From the NCBI GenBank assembly GCA_038258095.1, contig JBBSQE010000169.1, positions 1 through 6,680 on the forward strand: a stretch of DNA of 6,680 nt. Direction: 5' to 3'. Positions 5,144 to 6,680 of this stretch are shown here, one piece after another. The notes beneath the pieces were generated by a model. That model searched no databases. It had not been told where the DNA came from and saw only the letters and a program-made list of their open reading frames with translations. Every line of letters starts with the position of its first letter. The first letter of the stretch is position 1. This DNA comes from JBBSQE01 sp038258095. GTDB taxonomy: Bacteria > Actinomycetota > Thermoleophilia > Solirubrobacterales > 70-9. The position numbers and the translations under genes were made by a program.

Positions 5144-6196
5144 ATGGCGACCCTCGTCACAGGCGGCTCCGGATTCATCGGCTCCCACCTCGCCCGCGCT
5201 CTTGTCAAGCGCGGCGACGAACTGCGCCTCCTCGCCCGCCGCGGCTCCGACGTCGGGCACCTCTCAGACCTCGAGTTCGAGAGGGCGACGGGGGACATCA
5301 CCGACCGCCGAGCCGTTCGGCGAGCGATGCAGGGAGCCAGCAGGGTTTTCCATGTGGCCGGGACGACCTCGATGCGAGAGGGCTCGGGCGATCACGTCTT
5401 CCAGACGAATGTCGTCGGCACCCGGATCGTCATGGAGGAGGCGCTGCGGGCGGGGGTCGAGCGAGTTGTCCACACTTCCTCGGCAGGCGCCCTCGGGCCG
5501 GCCAAGCCGAACGGCACGGTCGACGAGGCGCAGCTATTCACGGCGGGGGGCTTGGGGATCCCGTACATCAACTCCAAGCACGAGTCCGAGAACGAGGCCC
5601 TCCGCGTCGCCGCGCGCGGGCTCGACGTCGTCATCGTCAACCCGACCTTCACCCTCGGCCCCGAGGACCCGAAGGGCACGTCGAACCGGCTGATCCGCCG
5701 CGTGCTGCTGCGCCAGATCCCGTTCTTCGTCGACGGCGGGCTCAACATCGTCGATGTCCGCGATGTCGCCAAGGGCCACCTCCTGGCCGAGAAGAAGGGG
5801 AAGCCGGGGGAGCGCTACATCCTCGGCGGCCGCAACTTCACCCTGCGCCGCCTGCTTTCCGACATCGCCCGGATCGCTGAGGTCCCGCCGCCGCCGATCC
5901 AGGTGCCGGTGGGCATCACGCGCGCGTCGGCAACGGCGGGCAGGCGCGCAGGTCTGCCGGTCCCGGTTTCCGACGACGAGCTCGTCTCCGCCTCGCAGTG
6001 GTGGACCTACCGCTCGGCCAAGGCCAAACGTGAGCTCGGCTTCAAGCCCCGCTCGCACGAGGACACGCTGGAGGACGCCGTGCGCTGGCAGATGGAACGC
6101 CTCGGCGACCGCGTCGGCCGAGCGCCGCGCACGGACCCGGCCATGCGCGCGGTGGGAATGGTGCTCGGGCTCGGGCAACGGTTGGGGCTGGGATGA
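5144..6196 (+). CDS. NAD-dependent epimerase/dehydratase, HpnA-like
   Basis: A 350-residue extended short-chain dehydrogenase/reductase. The Rossmann motif GGSGFIGSH occupies residues 7-15. The catalytic Ser lies in HTSSAGALG (Ser112/113), and the Tyr-Lys pair in YINSKHESE (Tyr141, Lys145). VVIVNPTFTLGP, FFVDGGLNIVDVRDVAKGHL and KPGERYILGG match the pattern of hopanoid-associated sugar epimerases (HpnA) and dihydroflavonol-reductase-like enzymes. The C-terminal part (about 225-350) is the substrate domain, containing AKRELGFKPRSHEDTLEDAV. NAD(P) use is expected; a sugar-nucleotide or lipid-linked substrate is plausible but not shown. No squalene-hopene cyclase or other hopanoid gene is in view, so I give no symbol. 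It is divergent from degV. Its stop overlaps the next start as ATGA, suggesting an operon with the thioredoxin-fold and Fe-S carrier genes. Confidence 0.9.
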   Translation: MATLVTGGSGFIGSHLARALVKRGDELRLLARRGSDVGHLSDLEFERATGDITDRRAVRRAMQGASRVFHVAGTTSMREGSGDHVFQTNVVGTRIVMEEALRAGVERVVHTSSAGALGPAKPNGTVDEAQLFTAGGLGIPYINSKHESENEALRVAARGLDVVIVNPTFTLGPEDPKGTSNRLIRRVLLRQIPFFVDGGLNIVDVRDVAKGHLLAEKKGKPGERYILGGRNFTLRRLLSDIARIAEVPPPPIQVPVGITRASATAGRRAGLPVPVSDDELVSASQWWTYRSAKAKRELGFKPRSHEDTLEDAVRWQMERLGDRVGRAPRTDPAMRAVGMVLGLGQRLGLG

Positions 6197-6495
6197 CCGC
6201 GGAGGGACGCCGGAATGCCCGGGCGCGAAAGGATGCGGACCCGGCGAGCGCCGTCGTCCTCTATCGCTGCCGCATGCCGACGAACTACCTTTGCCCCTGC
6301 GGGTCGGTCGAGCGCCGGCTGAAGCGCCTCGGGGTCCACCACCGCACGGAGCGCGTCGCCCAGAAGCGCTCGGCCCGCCCCGAGCTCGCCGTGCTGACGG
6401 GCAAGAAGCGCGTTCCCCTGCTGTTCGAGGGGGACGTGTTCGTCCACGACTCCAGACGCATCAACCAGTATCTGGAGTGGCGCTACAATAAGTGA
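6193..6495 (+). CDS. Small GST-N / glutaredoxin-like thioredoxin-fold protein
   Basis: A 100-residue single-domain protein. From residue 21 it reads like a thioredoxin-fold N-terminal domain of the glutathione S-transferase/glutaredoxin type: strand VVLYRC (21-26), active-site region LCPCGSVERRLKRLGV (33-48), a VPLL strand with the probable cis-proline at Pro75, and the GST-like end HDSRRINQYLEW (85-96). The active site is Cys34-Pro-Cys36, one residue shorter between cysteines than glutaredoxin CPYC; Cys26 is a third cysteine. No GST C-terminal helical domain follows. The first 20 residues are basic and look unstructured; ATG 6193 is chosen because it overlaps the epimerase stop and the only later ATG (6274) would cut off the first strand. 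It ends 4 nt before the Fe-S carrier start. Thiol-disulfide exchange or Fe-S cluster handling is the likely role (inference). Confidence 0.8.
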   Translation: MTAEGRRNARARKDADPASAVVLYRCRMPTNYLCPCGSVERRLKRLGVHHRTERVAQKRSARPELAVLTGKKRVPLLFEGDVFVHDSRRINQYLEWRYNK

Positions 6496-6499
6496 AGCA

Positions 6500-6680
6500 A
6501 TGAGCGAGACGACAGAAGAGACGACAGAAGACTCGCAGGCGATCAGCCTCACCGAGAACGCGGCCGCGAAGGTCATGGAGTTGCGTGGGGAAGGCTCGGA
6601 GGAGCAGGCTCTGCGAGTCGCGGTCCGCGGCGGAGGCTGCTCCGGCTTTCAGTACGCGCTCGCCTTCGACCAGATCAAGC
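6500..6680 (+). CDS. A-type iron-sulfur cluster carrier, ErpA/IscA/HesB family (5' part)
   Basis: The first 60 residues of a protein that continues past the right edge. After a charged Glu/Thr-rich leader (2-12) the family domain begins at AISLTENAAAKVMEL (14-28), continues LRVAVRGGGCSGFQYALAFD (38-57) and is cut at residue 60. Cys47 in GGGCSGF is the first of three cysteines with which these carriers hold a [2Fe-2S] or [4Fe-4S] cluster; the C-terminal CGCG pair would lie beyond the window. The sequence fits ErpA or IscA and cannot be assigned to one. ATG 6500 starts 4 nt after the upstream stop; a GAAG-like block at 6494-6497 is too close to be an ideal Shine-Dalgarno, so translation may depend on coupling. 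Expected role: delivering clusters to apo-enzymes in the cytosol. Confidence 0.93.
   Translation, partial: MSETTEETTEDSQAISLTENAAAKVMELRGEGSEEQALRVAVRGGGCSGFQYALAFDQIK
6506..6529 (+). repeat. Tandem 12-bp direct repeat, two perfect copies
   Basis: GAGACGACAGAA occurs at 6506-6517 and again at 6518-6529 with no spacer, in frame inside the Fe-S carrier gene, encoding ETTE twice. It is followed by GA, so the identity extends slightly. This looks like slippage in a disordered leader with no structural constraint. Confidence 0.9.

Noticed and set aside
5203..5208. Perfect TTGACA on the minus strand as the degV -35 box
   Set aside because: No -10-like hexamer at suitable spacing; the nearest AT-rich hexamer is about 24 nt away, and the bases are explained by epimerase codons Leu-Val-Lys.
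5534..6178. Minus-strand open frame inside the epimerase
   Set aside because: Shadow of the well-supported epimerase; the composition is typical of antisense GC-rich frames.

Overview
The window is a tightly packed, GC-rich stretch of chromosome with strong G/C bias at third codon positions, frequent GTG starts and short stop/start overlaps (GTGA twice, ATGA once). The gene content points to an actinobacterium: a FadR-type TetR regulator, a DUF4235-like / holin-like / DUF3618 trio, a DegV protein and an HpnA-like epimerase. My best guess is a deep lineage such as Thermoleophilia, but that is inference from gene content alone. I see no rRNA, tRNA, CRISPR array, insertion sequence or phage structural gene, and no gap over 300 bases without a gene.

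Layout. (1) 2-1185, plus strand: the 3' part of a Nit1/Nit2-type carbon-nitrogen hydrolase, overlapping by 4 nt a TetR/AcrR regulator. (2) 1235-2054, plus: three tightly linked small genes for membrane-associated proteins: a 44-residue DUF4235-like peptide, a two-helix holin-like protein (PF07332 type) and a DUF3618 protein. (3) 2125-3018, plus: a soluble PAS-GGDEF diguanylate cyclase with intact active and inhibitory sites. (4) 3067-4167, plus: an AI-2E/PerM-family membrane protein. (5) 4168-4232: a 65-nt convergent gap with a small hairpin. (6) 4233-5141, minus: a DegV-family fatty-acid-binding protein. (7) 5144-6680, plus, divergent from degV: an HpnA-like NAD-dependent epimerase, a small GST-N/glutaredoxin-like protein with a Cys-Pro-Cys motif, and the 5' part of an A-type iron-sulfur carrier (ErpA/IscA/HesB), all closely coupled.

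How they may work together. Most of this is housekeeping and envelope biology. A lipid theme recurs (FadR-like TetR, DegV acyl binding, HpnA-like epimerase, envelope trio), but the neighbourhood alone does not prove a shared pathway. The two places most worth a second look are the three-gene membrane module headed by a very short gene (1235-1369) that annotation could miss, and the coupling of a CPC-motif thioredoxin-fold protein with an A-type Fe-S carrier (6193-6680). I found no clear sign of a wholly new defence, mobile or RNA-based system.
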